Program-made: the position numbers and the translations under genes | Notes under the pieces: generated by a model | What the model was told of the DNA's origin: nothing | The model's input: the letters and a program-made list of their open reading frames with translations, nothing else | Database searches by the model: none | DNA from: Puccinia triticina | Taxonomy: Eukaryota > Basidiomycota > Pucciniomycetes > Pucciniales > Pucciniaceae | DNA: 64,000 bases | Reading direction: 5' to 3' | Assembly: GCF_026914185.1 (NCBI RefSeq) | Contig: NC_070568.1 | Span: 3,926,001-3,990,000 of the forward strand | Shown: in pieces, positions 11,811 to 21,530 of the stretch | Layout: each line of letters opens with the position of its first letter | How positions within the stretch are numbered: position 1 is the first letter of the stretch

Positions 11811-12457
11811 TATCAAGCCATCCAAGACATTAATGGTCTCAAGAACAATTTGATCGAGCATCTCCGGAAGAAAAAGGGCTCGGAGGCTTGACATAAATTT
11901 CTTGTCATTTCTTTTTACTTTTATTTCTCTCTCAGCTAGTTAAAAACTGTCTCCAAAGGTTGTTTTTTACTTGTTTCTTGATTGACAAAAAAATATTGTT
12001 TATTGTTTTTGCTTTTTGCCCCATTCTGATTATAGCATCCCGGGTGACTTTGAGCCATGTCGTTCAGAGAAGTTTCTCTCCTTCAATGGTCCCGCGAGGA
12101 TTTTGGGCTTTGGTACCCTTGGTTGTTTGGTCTTCAACAGCAGCTGAAAGTTGAGGATTTGGAGGAGGTGATTCATTAATGGTGGCACCGGTGGTGTTGT
12201 CCATGGTGTGATGTGTCAAGGTTGTCTGTGGTGAATTGGTGGATAGGATCCTGCGGTGGATATGTTGGGGAAGTGGTGTCGATGGCGGCTTGCCCAGAGC
12301 TGCCAAAAGAGGCAGCCTCGAGCGGGTTTCATCCACCCCCGCAAACTTTGGCAGCCCTTTTGGCGGGTCCGCTGGAGGCCAAAAATGCCTTCCGGCCCGC
12401 CAAAGTTGGACTCAGGTCGCGCAACAGCGGCTCCATTGGAGATGCTCTAAGGTGATT

Positions 12458-13798
12458 GGATCGCCAAGTGATACCCCTGTGGCGGTACCCGGCACCCACG
12501 GCCTTACGGCGGGTACCCGCCCTCGGATGCGGGTGTTGGAATTTGGCAAAAAAAAACCCAGGTACACCCGGGGAGTCCTTTGACAAGGACATCTCAAGGA
12601 ATCCTTGTGGATTCCCCGTAGTGCCCCTGCGCGAGGTTGGACCAGCGGCTGCTGGTCCACATGTTCACATGCTCTCCACCAAATGGATCACAGGGGCTCC
12701 TTGTGATGATCATCCGAGGATACCAATTCCACCCGCCATGGAATCCACGTGGAGCGCGGTACCAAAATGGTGAAAAAAGGCCTGCACTCAAAAATGACAA
12801 GGACAGGAATTGGACCGGAGCTGAGTGCTAAAGCCTACCCAATGTCGCTGATTAGCGGCTGCACTATTCCAGATTGAGGAAAGCTCTCATTTTTAAACAG
12901 TTGACCCACCCAAGAAGGCGTTTGCAAGTTGATTTTCCATCAAAGTTTTTTTTTCTTCCTTTCAATGACATATTTTCTCAAACTTTCAACACTTCAGGAC
13001 CAGCCTGAGCTAGTCCTGGTTGGAAGTGAAAAAAAAGGCTGTGGTGGTGGAACCAACGTGAACGTGGTCTCCACATGTGTTACAGGAGTGTGCTTTGTGG
13101 AACCAATGGGTAAAAGTGACAAACCGTTGGTTCCACGGGGAAAATGATGTTCTGTGGAACCGACGAGCTTACTGAGCACTTACTGAGCCGGTCCTTGTCG
13201 GTTCCACAGATAAACAGCTCCTTGTTGGATCCACGAACCTGCTCGCAAGGAAGTACCCCCGGCGTGTACCTGGGTACCCGTGGTCAACACCCGCCACTGT
13301 ATTTTGGATCAAGGTGCCGCAGCACCTCTTGAGGCCCTCAATTGACCGGTTGGTGCTGGTCATTGAGAGGGCTACACAACCCCCTTGATGACCGGCACAC
13401 ACCGGTCATCAAGAAGGCACACCTCCCTCTTGATTACCGGCACACATCGGTCATTGAGAAGGTGCACAACCCTCTCAATGACCAGCAGAGACCAGTCATT
13501 GAGAGGGTCTCACTCAGCCCTCTTGATGACCGGCACACACCGGTCATCAAGAAGCCACCCTCCCTCTTGATGACCGGCCCACACCGGTCATCAAGAAGGC
13601 ACACCTCCCTCTTGATGAATGGCACACATTAGTCATCAAGAAGGCACATTTCTTCCCTGCAACTAACCGCGGTACCCGCGAAAAACACCCGCAGTACCCG
13701 CCCGCGGGTGCCGGGTGGGATTGCGGGTGTCCAGAATTGCTACAAAACAGCGGCGGTACCCGCACCCGCCGCAAGTACCCGGGTTCACTTGGCGATCC
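12458..13798. mobile_element. TIR-bounded element with GGATCGCCAAGTGA ends
   Basis: GGATCGCCAAGTGA at 12458-12471 is mirrored by its exact complement at 13785-13798. Both ends carry subterminal GGGTACCCGC-type motifs like those of the hAT-like element. No direct duplication immediately flanks these ends. The right end coincides with the right edge of the 10.9-kb block, so it may be the terminus of the larger founder element. The interior holds GTTCCACnnA-type repeats (13020-13240) and the palindrome array at 13330-13660. Confidence 0.5.
13330..13660. repeat. Palindromic array, cluster 1 (TTGATGACCGG units)
   Basis: A tandem series of imperfect hairpins: an arm such as CCCTCTTGATGACCGG, a short CACA-type loop, then CCGGTCATCAAGAAGG. 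It has about eight arms in two variants (TGATGACCGG and CAATGACCGG). The same unit recurs in the clusters at 42640-44600 and 47640-48060. Confidence 0.85.
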
Positions 13799-13809
13799 TT
13801 ATTGTGCGC

Positions 13810-14880
13810 TTCTGATATTCCCAGATATGGCAAACCAACATTTCAGCTCACCAATGTCTTTTTCTGATTCAAGTAACAACATTCACATATGCAGGCAGCT
13901 GTTCCAGTAGGTCTACCTCTTGCAAAATTGGTGGATGGTTGTTGAATGTGTAAGGACTCCAGTTGGGAGTCCTTCACTATCTGTCGAGTGGGGGAGCATG
14001 GTAGGGAGCCTCGGAGTGAGAGTCTGGTTCACGGGGCTGTAAATTGCAGGATAAAGGGAACAATCTATCCGGGAGAGATATGTGTCAGGGATCTCTCTGT
14101 ATATACAACTCTTTAGAAGGTGAGCAAGGAAAAGGAAACAATCAAAAAGGAGAGAGAAGTTAAAAGGGAGGAATTGGCTTACCTAGCCGGGAGAGATATG
14201 TGTCAGGGATCTCTGCCGGCTAGGAGGAGTGCAAGGACCGGAGGATATAGTCGAGTGGGGATTGGGCCTGTGATTGTTCTTGTGAAACCTCGCGGTGCGC
14301 GGGGGCTTCACAGAATGATCTCAGATTTACCAGCCAGATCAACTGAAACCTTTTTTACTTCAGAAAGCTGGCTTGGGTTCAATGCTGCCTCAGCTTTAAA
14401 GCTATGTCCAACAAGCTGATTAAAGGGTAAAATGATTGATGTTACTATTTTCAGGTCTTGGGGGCATGATGAACCGAAGAGTTCTTAACTAATAGGATCA
14501 ACAACCAGGGAATCATTGTGTATAGTGAAAATTTAATAAACTGTCCTTGAAAATATGAATGATTCAGCTGGCACCTGGGGGTTGATGGATGGATTTGGAG
14601 AAGCAGCTTCTCTAGATTTTGTTTTCCCTTTTGATAAAATTGAATGTCTCATCCAGAAAATTTGCATGGCTTCAAGTTTGGCAGCTGTTAGGAAATGTGT
14701 ATCCTCTTACTGAAACTTCATGTAGGGTTTGAAGGAGGGCTAACTCAACTGGAATAATTTTAACCCAATGGGGAAAATTTCTTAAAACCAATCCTGCTGC
14801 ACATATCTGTGTTCTGAAGTGAGCTTTCAGGAATTGATGATCCCTAGGACATCCAACTGTGGCATTACTCAGAGTGTATT
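13810..14880 (-). pseudogene. RING-like gene, 5' half of the split copy
   Basis: Read on the minus strand this is homologous to plus-strand 18370-19078. A coding segment beginning FNQLVGHSFKAEAALNPSQ (from 14424 downward) matches FNQLVGHGFKAEYAWDPSQ in the other copy. The match resumes as QQPST-like sequence after a solo LTR (13949-14312) that interrupts it. It ends at 13810 next to the TTGTGCGC duplication; the remainder of the gene continues at 2859. The LTR and the 10.9-kb block inactivate it. Confidence 0.65.
13949..14312. mobile_element. Solo LTR (TSD GAATG)
   Basis: A 364-bp sequence begins TGTAAGGACTCC and ends GGGCTTCACA, flanked by GAATG at 13944-13948 and 14313-14317. The motif GGGAGAGATATGTGTCAGGG occurs twice inside. 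It has no internal region, so it is a recombination remnant of an LTR retrotransposon. It sits inside the RING-like gene copy. Confidence 0.85.
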
Positions 14881-14886
14881 TGTAAA

Positions 14887-14911
14887 GTAGAGGCCAAGGC
14901 GGCTTCGCCGC
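14887..14911 (-). mobile_element. Helitron-like 3' terminus, minus orientation
   Basis: On the minus strand the sequence carries the hairpin GCGGCGAAGCCGC (14899-14911), 8 nt of spacer and the terminal tetranucleotide CTAC, followed by T. The final 25 bases are identical to the end of the complete Helitron at 57275-57299 except that the last base is C rather than G. The matching 5' end was not identified. Confidence 0.5.
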
Positions 14912-15072
14912 TGCAAATCCAAATTTAAATGGCTTTAATTCCTTGATATCATTCTCTTTGGAGCACTTCATCAATCCAGATGTCATATCAATTCAAAGCC
15001 CTCAAATTTCCGCACTCTTCATAAACATAGTTTTAGTCTTAAATGCAGTGGGTAGAACTCCCCAATATGTAA

Positions 15073-15945
15073 GGGGCCGGCTTTATGCACTCCAAATATT
15101 TACTACATGCACTCCAAAAAGGGAGTGAACTTGGGTCTACTCCAATAAATATTGGAGTGAACAAAGGTTCACTCCAAAAGTGGGCTAAATTGGAGTGTTC
15201 AGAAGTTCACTCCAATATATATTTGGAGTGAACCTTTGTTCACTCCAAAAGTGGGCTAAATTGGAGTGTTCAGAAGTTCACTCCAATATATATTTGGAGT
15301 GAACCTTTTTTCACTCCAAAAGTGGGCTAAATTGGAGTGTTCAGAAGTTCACTCCAATATATATTTGGAGTGAACCTTTGTTCACTCCAAAAGTGGGCTA
15401 AATTGGAGTGTTCAGAAGTTCACTCCAATATTTATTGGAGTGTAAAATTGTGGACTCCAATCTTGAAACTTGGTCTGTTTCAAGATTGGAGTGTCCTACT
15501 GTGCGCTAAATGACCGCTTTTTTTAGTGCATTGCAGCGGTTACAATCTTGATGGGAATCACCGGCTACACTTTTTTGGAGTTCCCAGTGGTCCATACTCC
15601 AAAAAAAAATGGAGTGGGTTGAACTCCACTCCACAGTTTGAGTGCCTAATTTTATACTCCATTTTTTTGGAGTGCACAAGTTTTCACTCCAATAAATATT
15701 GGAGTGAACTTCTGAACACTCCAATTAAGCCCAATTTTGGAGTGAACAAAGGTTCACTCCAAATATATATTGGAGTGAACAAAGGTTCACTCCAAATATA
15801 TATTGGAGTGAACTTCTGAACACTCCAATTTAGCCCACTTTTGGAGTGAACCTTTCTTCACTCCAACATTTATTGGAGCAGACACAAGTTCACTCCTTTT
15901 TTGGAGTGCATGTAGTAAATATTTGGAGTGCATAAAGCCTGCCCC
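15073..15945. mobile_element. Palindrome-packed MULE-like element (9-bp TSD AATATGTAA)
   Basis: The ends GGGGCCGGCTTTATGCACTCC and (complement) GGGGCAGGCTTTATGCACTCC enclose 873 bp; AATATGTAA is duplicated at 15064-15072 and 15946-15954. The interior is built from alternating ACTCC and GGAGT arms. It includes four copies of a 71-bp unit marked by GTGGGCTAAATTGGAGTG at about 15180, 15251, 15322 and 15393, and inverted counterparts at 15710-15860. There is no coding capacity. The ends resemble those of the element at 42449-44758. Confidence 0.8.
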
Positions 15946-15954
15946 AATATGTAA

Positions 15955-18369
15955 TATTCATCTTTCATTCCCATTATTATCAAAATTATGGATTTGGTGG
16001 TCCTGCTCCTGCTGCATTTAATGTCACTTGGATTTAAAAAAAGTTGGCCAGAAGCCATTAATTTGCCAAAGCTCTTGTGCAGAAGAATCCCAATAACTCA
16101 TAAGCCTCACATTGGAGATGGTAGATGCTTCACATTGAGTTGATCTGCACCACCAGTCAAAGGAGGCTTAGTTAATTCAGCTCCTCTCAGTGTTTTTATC
16201 ATTCATATGTTTTGGAAGATATCCTACATTGTTCATCCTTAAATAGAGAGCTCAGAATATGATTATTACAAAGTTTCAATTGAGCTGATGACAATGAGAC
16301 ATTTCTTTCCATCTCATTTATAAGCTCATTAAAACTTGGTGGCCTCAAGTGATTCATCATTCAGGCACTCTCAGGTGCAAGAATATGTTTTGTTGTTGAG
16401 CAGTGTGACCCTGATTTTAGTAAAAGTGCAAGGGTAAAATTAAATGAAATGGTATGCATTCTATAACATTGCAAACTTGGTTTTTAGTTTTGACCACCAA
16501 AGATCTTGTCCTCATCAAAGTTCATAGCGCATCCACATCTCTCTCAAGGTGGTTGTCTGTCCGTCGCCTTGCCCGTTGGCACTTTTGGTGTCAGATACAA
16601 CAGTTTTCTCGCTGGCAGCAACCTGAGAAGATTCTTTGGAGGAGAGCAGCTGGGTGAAGACCTGGTTCTGCCGAAGAGGAAGCCGATGTGCAGAGGAAAA
16701 TATAGGCAAGCAATGGAAGAGAGGGCGACTCATGAGGCCAAGGGTGAACTTGATCATGGGCGAACTGCAGACATACTGTTTGAGCTCGACTTGGTCCAGG
16801 TGCCCGGCCTCTAGAGCAGAATTGGAGAAGATGTTCAAGATCGGCGACGGGAAGACCTGGCCATGTTCCAATCACCAGCCTTGATGGCGCCAAAGCCGTT
16901 GACACAATCACTAATTACAAACAGGCACTTCTGGAAGGCCGGGTAATCTTTTTGCGGGATGGCGACGGGGCAGGCGGAGGAGATCTGGAGCGATGCAAGC
17001 CCGCGTGCACAGACGGAAAGCTCCACCGTCGGCGTCTCAATTGGCGACGGTCTCAGCCGCGGCTGCTCTTGTTAGAGCCCGACTCCACAGCCACGCGGCC
17101 TGATTCGCTCTTCTTATGTAGGTCCAGATTGCCCCCGAACTTGGCCAGATTCCCGCACTATCCGAGGAAAACATGAGCGCCAAAGTCGGCAAGGGCTTGG
17201 TTAGCTTTCTGGTTGATCTGCCGGCCCAAAGAAAAGAAAGTTTTAGAGCTTGTGTGCGATGATCAGGAAAAAGGTGGCCAAAAGTAAACTCACTTCCATG
17301 GTCTTGACCATGTTAGTAGTCTACTTGGCATCCAAGTTGGCTGCGATCCAGACCTTGAATGTGTTCACCATGATGGCCCGGAATGGTTGTGGCTGGTTGA
17401 AATGTCTCAGTTCTAAAACAGGAGGAAGAGTTTGTATTGGCTGGGCTAGGCAATTGTTGGTGCCAGTATGGTAAAATTGGATGATACGGCTCAGGGATCG
17501 GTGCACGACGGCAAGCGAGTTAATTGGCGAAAGGGTTAGTCTGACGGTGGGCTTGGCGCTGGTGGAGTGAATTACAATGGATAATCAATGGGATTAGTGT
17601 GTAGGTGGCTTGGTTAAGCCCGTTGCTGGGTTCAATGGTTCAGACCGGTGAAAAATCAGGGTGGTTGGCGAGGCAATGGCCAGGGGGGTGGCGAGGCAAA
17701 GTGTAATTTTTGGGTTTACACGTTCGATTTGGGGACAGATTGCGGAATGCCGTGGTGGGGAGGGTGCAGGGTATGATATTTCGTCGACGTGCAATCGGGG
17801 AAGGGACTGTTGGAGCTGGAGGCGGTGGGTTGCGAGGGGCGTGGCGCAGTGATTGTGAGCAACAGGTGGGGTCCGAGGCGCCTGGATGCGCTATAAAAGG
17901 AGAGCCGGAGCAGGATTTGCTTCCTCAGACAACTCGAAGGCGTGTTTTCCAGCTGAAAGGTTGTCTCACCCCCGTCCGCTGTAGCATTTGCGCAGTCTGG
18001 TGGGGGATATTTGGGGGCCCCCCTGTGCTTTCGGGCTTGGAGTCCTCTTCCCAACGCTTTTTAACCCTGCTAGACAGGGATGGGCGTTGGGCCACGGTGC
18101 GTCAGCTTGCTGCGCTAGGTGGCTGGGTGCGGCATTTTTGGAGTGTGGATTGGTAGAATTATGGGGGATTTTTTTGTAATTGGTCTGTTTGTATGATAAT
18201 TGCGGCTTGTGGGGTCTCTGGTTTGATAGAAGGGGAACCTGTGACCTTTTTTTTTGTATTTTGGCAGATTGTAGGGGGAACCCTTGAATTTTTTTTCTAT
18301 GAACCTGAGACTTTAATATACTTGGATTTTGCCTCCTTTGGGGTATCCAGGTAAGGCCCAATCCATCTA
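15955..18369. other. Spacer between inverted RING-like copies; unrecognised coding-like fragments
   Basis: No gene could be named. The minus strand between 17500 and 16500 has several broken coding-like segments (FRAIMVNTFKVWIAANLDAK, DYPAFQKCLFVISDCVNGFG, ELKQYVCSSPMIKFTLGLMS) in changing frames. This suggests a decayed multi-exon gene of unknown function. A TATAAAA sequence lies at 17892. The remainder is low-information, partly G-rich sequence. Confidence 0.3.
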
Positions 18370-18841
18370 GCACATATGAAAGGAGTATACCATCTGAGGA
18401 GGGCCCCAGTTGAATGTCCTAGGAATCAAAAAAATTTGTCTTCAAAGCACAGATATTTGCAGTGGGATGAGGTTTAAGAAAGTCACTCCATTGGATCAAA
18501 CTCATTCAATTCAAGTGAGCCCTCCTTCAAACCGTAATTAAAGCTTCAGTACAAGGCTACTCTTTTTCTAACATCTACAAAAGCTGAAGCTCCAAAATGC
18601 CTCTGGATAAGACATTCAATTTCATCAAAAGGGACAAAAAAATCTTAAACCAGCCACTGCTTTCAATCCATCCACAAACCTCCTTGTCCCAGCTGAATAA
18701 TTCCTATTTTCCAGGATAATTTATTACATCTTTGCTATTGAAAATTATTCCCTGGTTTTTGATCCTACTAGTTAAGCACTCTTTGGTTTATCATTCTCCG
18801 AATCTCCTAGTTCTGAAATATTAACATCAACCATTTTAACC

Positions 18842-20038
18842 TTTAATCAGCTTGTTGGACATGGCTTCAAAGCTGAATATGCGTGGGACCCAAGCCAGCT
18901 TTTGGAAGTAACACAGACTACAGTTGATCAGGCTGGGAAAATTCAACAACCATCTACTTCTTTTTCAAGAGATATTACTACTGGAAAAGCTGGTTGTGTA
19001 TGTGATTTTTTTTAATTATCACGGAAAAATATTGGCAAGATGAATTCATTGTTGGTTTTCCACATCTGGAGATATCAGAAGTGCACAAAAGAAAATGTTG
19101 AGAATGAATGCAAAATGCCTTACTGCGATAATGAAGAAAAAACTGTCTCTCTTGATTGCCACCACTATTATCACAAACAATGTATTTCTCCATGGTTGCG
19201 AAAAAGTCTTTCCTGCCCATCATGTAGGGGAGAAGTCTCTTATGAGTTAAAAACAAAAATCACAGGTGATTTTGATTGGGAAGCCTGTCTTCGGAAGATT
19301 TTTGCTATAATGGCGTTTCTATGGTTTCTTGTATGGCTTAAAGCCATGGAACCACAGTTTGAAAAGAAAAGGGATGCTTTGCTATGTAAGTGGAATTGAT
19401 TTTGTCTCCCGTGTTTTCCCCAAGGAATCAAACTTTTTAATATGTTATTATACTCAAAAGCACGTATGTAGAGCTCTTCAAGCAAACCTTGCATTGATCT
19501 CCTTTTTTGTTAAAGTCATTTTGTTCTTGGCTTTCCAACCATAAACAGTATGCATATGTGCCTCATATCAAATGTGCTTTCTCATTAACTGTTATCAATA
19601 TTATCTCCTGGCTGCTTGTTCACATCTGTTTGTCTACTGAACCCTCCCCAGGATCATTGTTTTTTTCTGAATTAACCCAGATTTAGCTTAGAAAATCCAT
19701 TCAATAATAGCTATTGGAGGAAGTCTAAAACACAGGCCTGAAAGCAAGTGGATGGGGGTGAGGACAGGCATGGTGGTGAGCCTGGGAAACACCTGGAGTG
19801 TTCTGAGCCAACTTTCTTTGGTAGAAGAAGGTTCTTGTTTGAGAGATCTAAAGAGTTTGAAGGGGCATTGTGTTGGATAATGAAATGTGCATTACATGTT
19901 ACATGTTACAGTTCCGGGCTTAACACAAATTCTAGAATCTTGCTCAGTACTTTCTTTCCGCAGACGAACTCAGAACCATCAAGTCAGGCTCAACAAACAA
20001 GTACACCATCACCTAAACCAACAACGACATCAACCAAG
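18842..20038 (+). CDS. RING-H2-like zinc finger protein (partial model)
   Basis: A coding segment from 18842 (FNQLVGHGFKAEYAWDPSQ) runs to 18997. It is joined in phase 0, through an intron 18998-19078 (GTATGT...TATCAG), to an exon encoding the RING-like motif. The second half of the RING is clear: DCHHYYHKQCISPWL followed by LSCPSCRGEV. The first metal-binding pair (C-K-M-P-Y-C) is atypical. A hydrophobic stretch (AIMAFLWFLVWLKAM) follows, and a donor GTAAGT lies at 19386. A further likely exon is 19964-20038 (Thr/Ser/Pro-rich) between CCGCAG and GTAAAG. RING-H2 proteins are usually E3 ubiquitin ligases; membrane attachment would fit the hydrophobic segment. N-terminus and C-terminus are not defined, and the gene may be non-functional like its paralogue. 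Confidence 0.5.
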
Positions 20039-20540
20039 GTAAAGTCAACAATATCATACAAGCTAGAACAGTCACTTATCTCAAATCAAACAACTCTTTC
20101 AACTAGTGTCTATTGGACGTTGTTTTGTGAACGTACAGTCTTCAGTGGATTATCATTCAGGGGGACTTGGGACCTTCTGAATCTGATTTGTTATTTCAAT
20201 TTAGTCAATGATTTTTTATTTTCTCAGTTAGCTATTCTCACGTTCATTGCCATTCTCAATAAGTCTATCAATACATATCAATACTCAATACCTAGGTAAA
20301 AACTCAAGATGCAATTATTTTCTATTGATTCAATCTTCATTATTAACATTGTTATCTTCTTAGTTGTTTACTACTACTGGTTCTAAAGTGTTTGCAATTG
20401 AATAAGACCTCATCAAATCACACATTGGCAAGAGCAGGAGCAGCACAACTGATCAAGGGTGAATTCTATTATTATTTTGTGGATTTTAATGAAAATGGAT
20501 TCATTTCAATTGAATTCAACAAGTCTGCCATAGATATATG

Positions 20541-21036
20541 ACCCACTGGAGGACTTCCCATTGCCTAAAAGGATTGATTTAGAGGAGGCTGCTAAAACTT
20601 GTTTGCTGTTGAAAACTTGAAATCAATCAATTTTCACCAGCCAGTAAGGTTTAGCCTGTCCCTCTAGATTAAGCAGTTTAGCCAACAGGAAGTCCTCCAC
20701 TTTCTTAAATCCACAAAATCCTAGACACCTAGATCTAATTTTTGGGGTGTTTATCTCTCAAAAACTGCAGCAAAAAAGTCACATTCATCTCACAGCACAC
20801 GTTGAAAATCCCCAAAGGCCCAAAGGCCCTACGGATGACCCTCCATCTGTGCTGTAGCAACAAGCAAAAGTGAGCCAGTTGTTGAAGGTGTCCAGGGAGG
20901 CCCTAATCAAGTGATTGGTGTGCTCCCAGGGAGGGGTAGGACAAAACAGGATCCCCTGGGGAGACAAACTGATGGATCTGTCCCTTCAATAAGCTGGAGC
21001 TTCCCTCACAAGCACTTGCCACCACCCAAGCTTGTC
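20541..21036 (+). mobile_element. Helitron copy 2, 5' end
   Basis: Apart from an inserted MITE, this region matches the 5' 340 bp of the complete Helitron (50778-51120). Shared blocks include CCCACTTTCTTAAATCC, CACGTTGAAAATCCCC, AAGGTGTCCAGGGAGG and GGATCCCCTGGGG. With the MITE removed, the start reads ACCCACTTTCTT against TCCCACTTTCTT in the other copy. It is interrupted at 21037 by the copia element; its 3' end was not found beyond 31990. Confidence 0.65.
20548..20698. mobile_element. MITE (GGAGGACTTCC ends, 3-bp TSD ACT)
   Basis: A 151-bp foldback with ends GGAGGACTTCC and an internal hairpin, flanked by ACT at 20545-20547 and 20699-20701. Excision restores the Helitron 5' sequence. A left-truncated relative is at 36465-36598. 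Confidence 0.7.
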
Positions 21037-21530
21037 CTCACTGTAGAGCTATGAATCCTAATATCTGAGTAAGACGAAGAAAACTCCCCCAAGGGACATA
21101 TATTTCATGAAGAGAGACTATATATAGTAATTGTAAGTACATACTTTGGTTGATGAGATAATAAAACCATAATAGACTATGTATATGTAAATAGTGTGAC
21201 AACAATTGTGTAAGATCATGAGAAAATATAGAAATAGAAAATAAACCCATATTTTGGAACAACACTCCCCCCCTCATCAACCACAAATCAGGAAAAAAGA
21301 CAGACATATATAAGAAAGAAATGAAAATTTTAAGAAGCTTCAAAAGAAAGAAAAAGAAAAAACTCAACAAGAAACAGCAAAAAATTTGAAAGAAAAATTC
21401 AGAGACAACAAATGAAAATGACCGGATGCAAAGATAAAATAAAGGAATAATGGAAAGATCCAGGGAATTTAACCGCCGCAGAGACCACTGTAAAGTATAA
21501 GGTGAAAATGGCTAGCTGCTGTAGAACCAA

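Larger units (their letters stand above)
9021..12447. mobile_element. PIF/Harbinger-like element (3-bp TSD TAA), host of two nested insertions
   Basis: The left end GAGCATCTCCAACGG (9021) and right end CCATTGGAGATGCTC (ending 12447) form a 15-bp terminal inverted repeat with one mismatch. TAA flanks it at 9018-9020 and 12448-12450. A 3-bp TAA duplication with this kind of terminus is characteristic of PIF/Harbinger. Without the nested hAT-like element and its duplication it is ~919 bp. A plus-strand frame (KASEDISSVPSAIS before the insertion, QAIQDINGLKNNLIEHLRKK after, stop at 11889-11891) is cut by the hAT-like insertion. A minus-strand 90-codon frame (12064-12336) has no recognised domain. 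No DDE transposase is present, so it is non-autonomous. Confidence 0.8.
2868..13801. mobile_element. 10.9-kb composite transposon block splitting the RING-like gene
   Basis: TTGTGCGC occurs at 2860-2867 and 13802-13809, directly flanking the block. With one copy removed, the minus strand reads continuously from ATATCAGAAGCGCACAA to CAGAAACTGTTGATAATG, as in the uninterrupted paralogue at 19071-19105. The right end reads TAAGGATCGCC on the minus strand and the left end TAAGAATGTC on the plus strand, a weak terminal inverted repeat. An 8-bp duplication suggests a hAT-type founder insertion into which the DIRS-like, Harbinger-like and other elements later inserted. The duplication is seen; the founder's identity is inferred. 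Confidence 0.55.

Noticed and set aside
12458..13798. Independent hAT element with its own duplication
   Set aside because: Terminal inverted repeats are clear but the immediate flanks do not match; listed only as TIR-bounded.
19748..20299. 183-codon plus ORF
   Set aside because: Crosses likely introns of the RING-like gene; only 19964-20038 looks like an exon.
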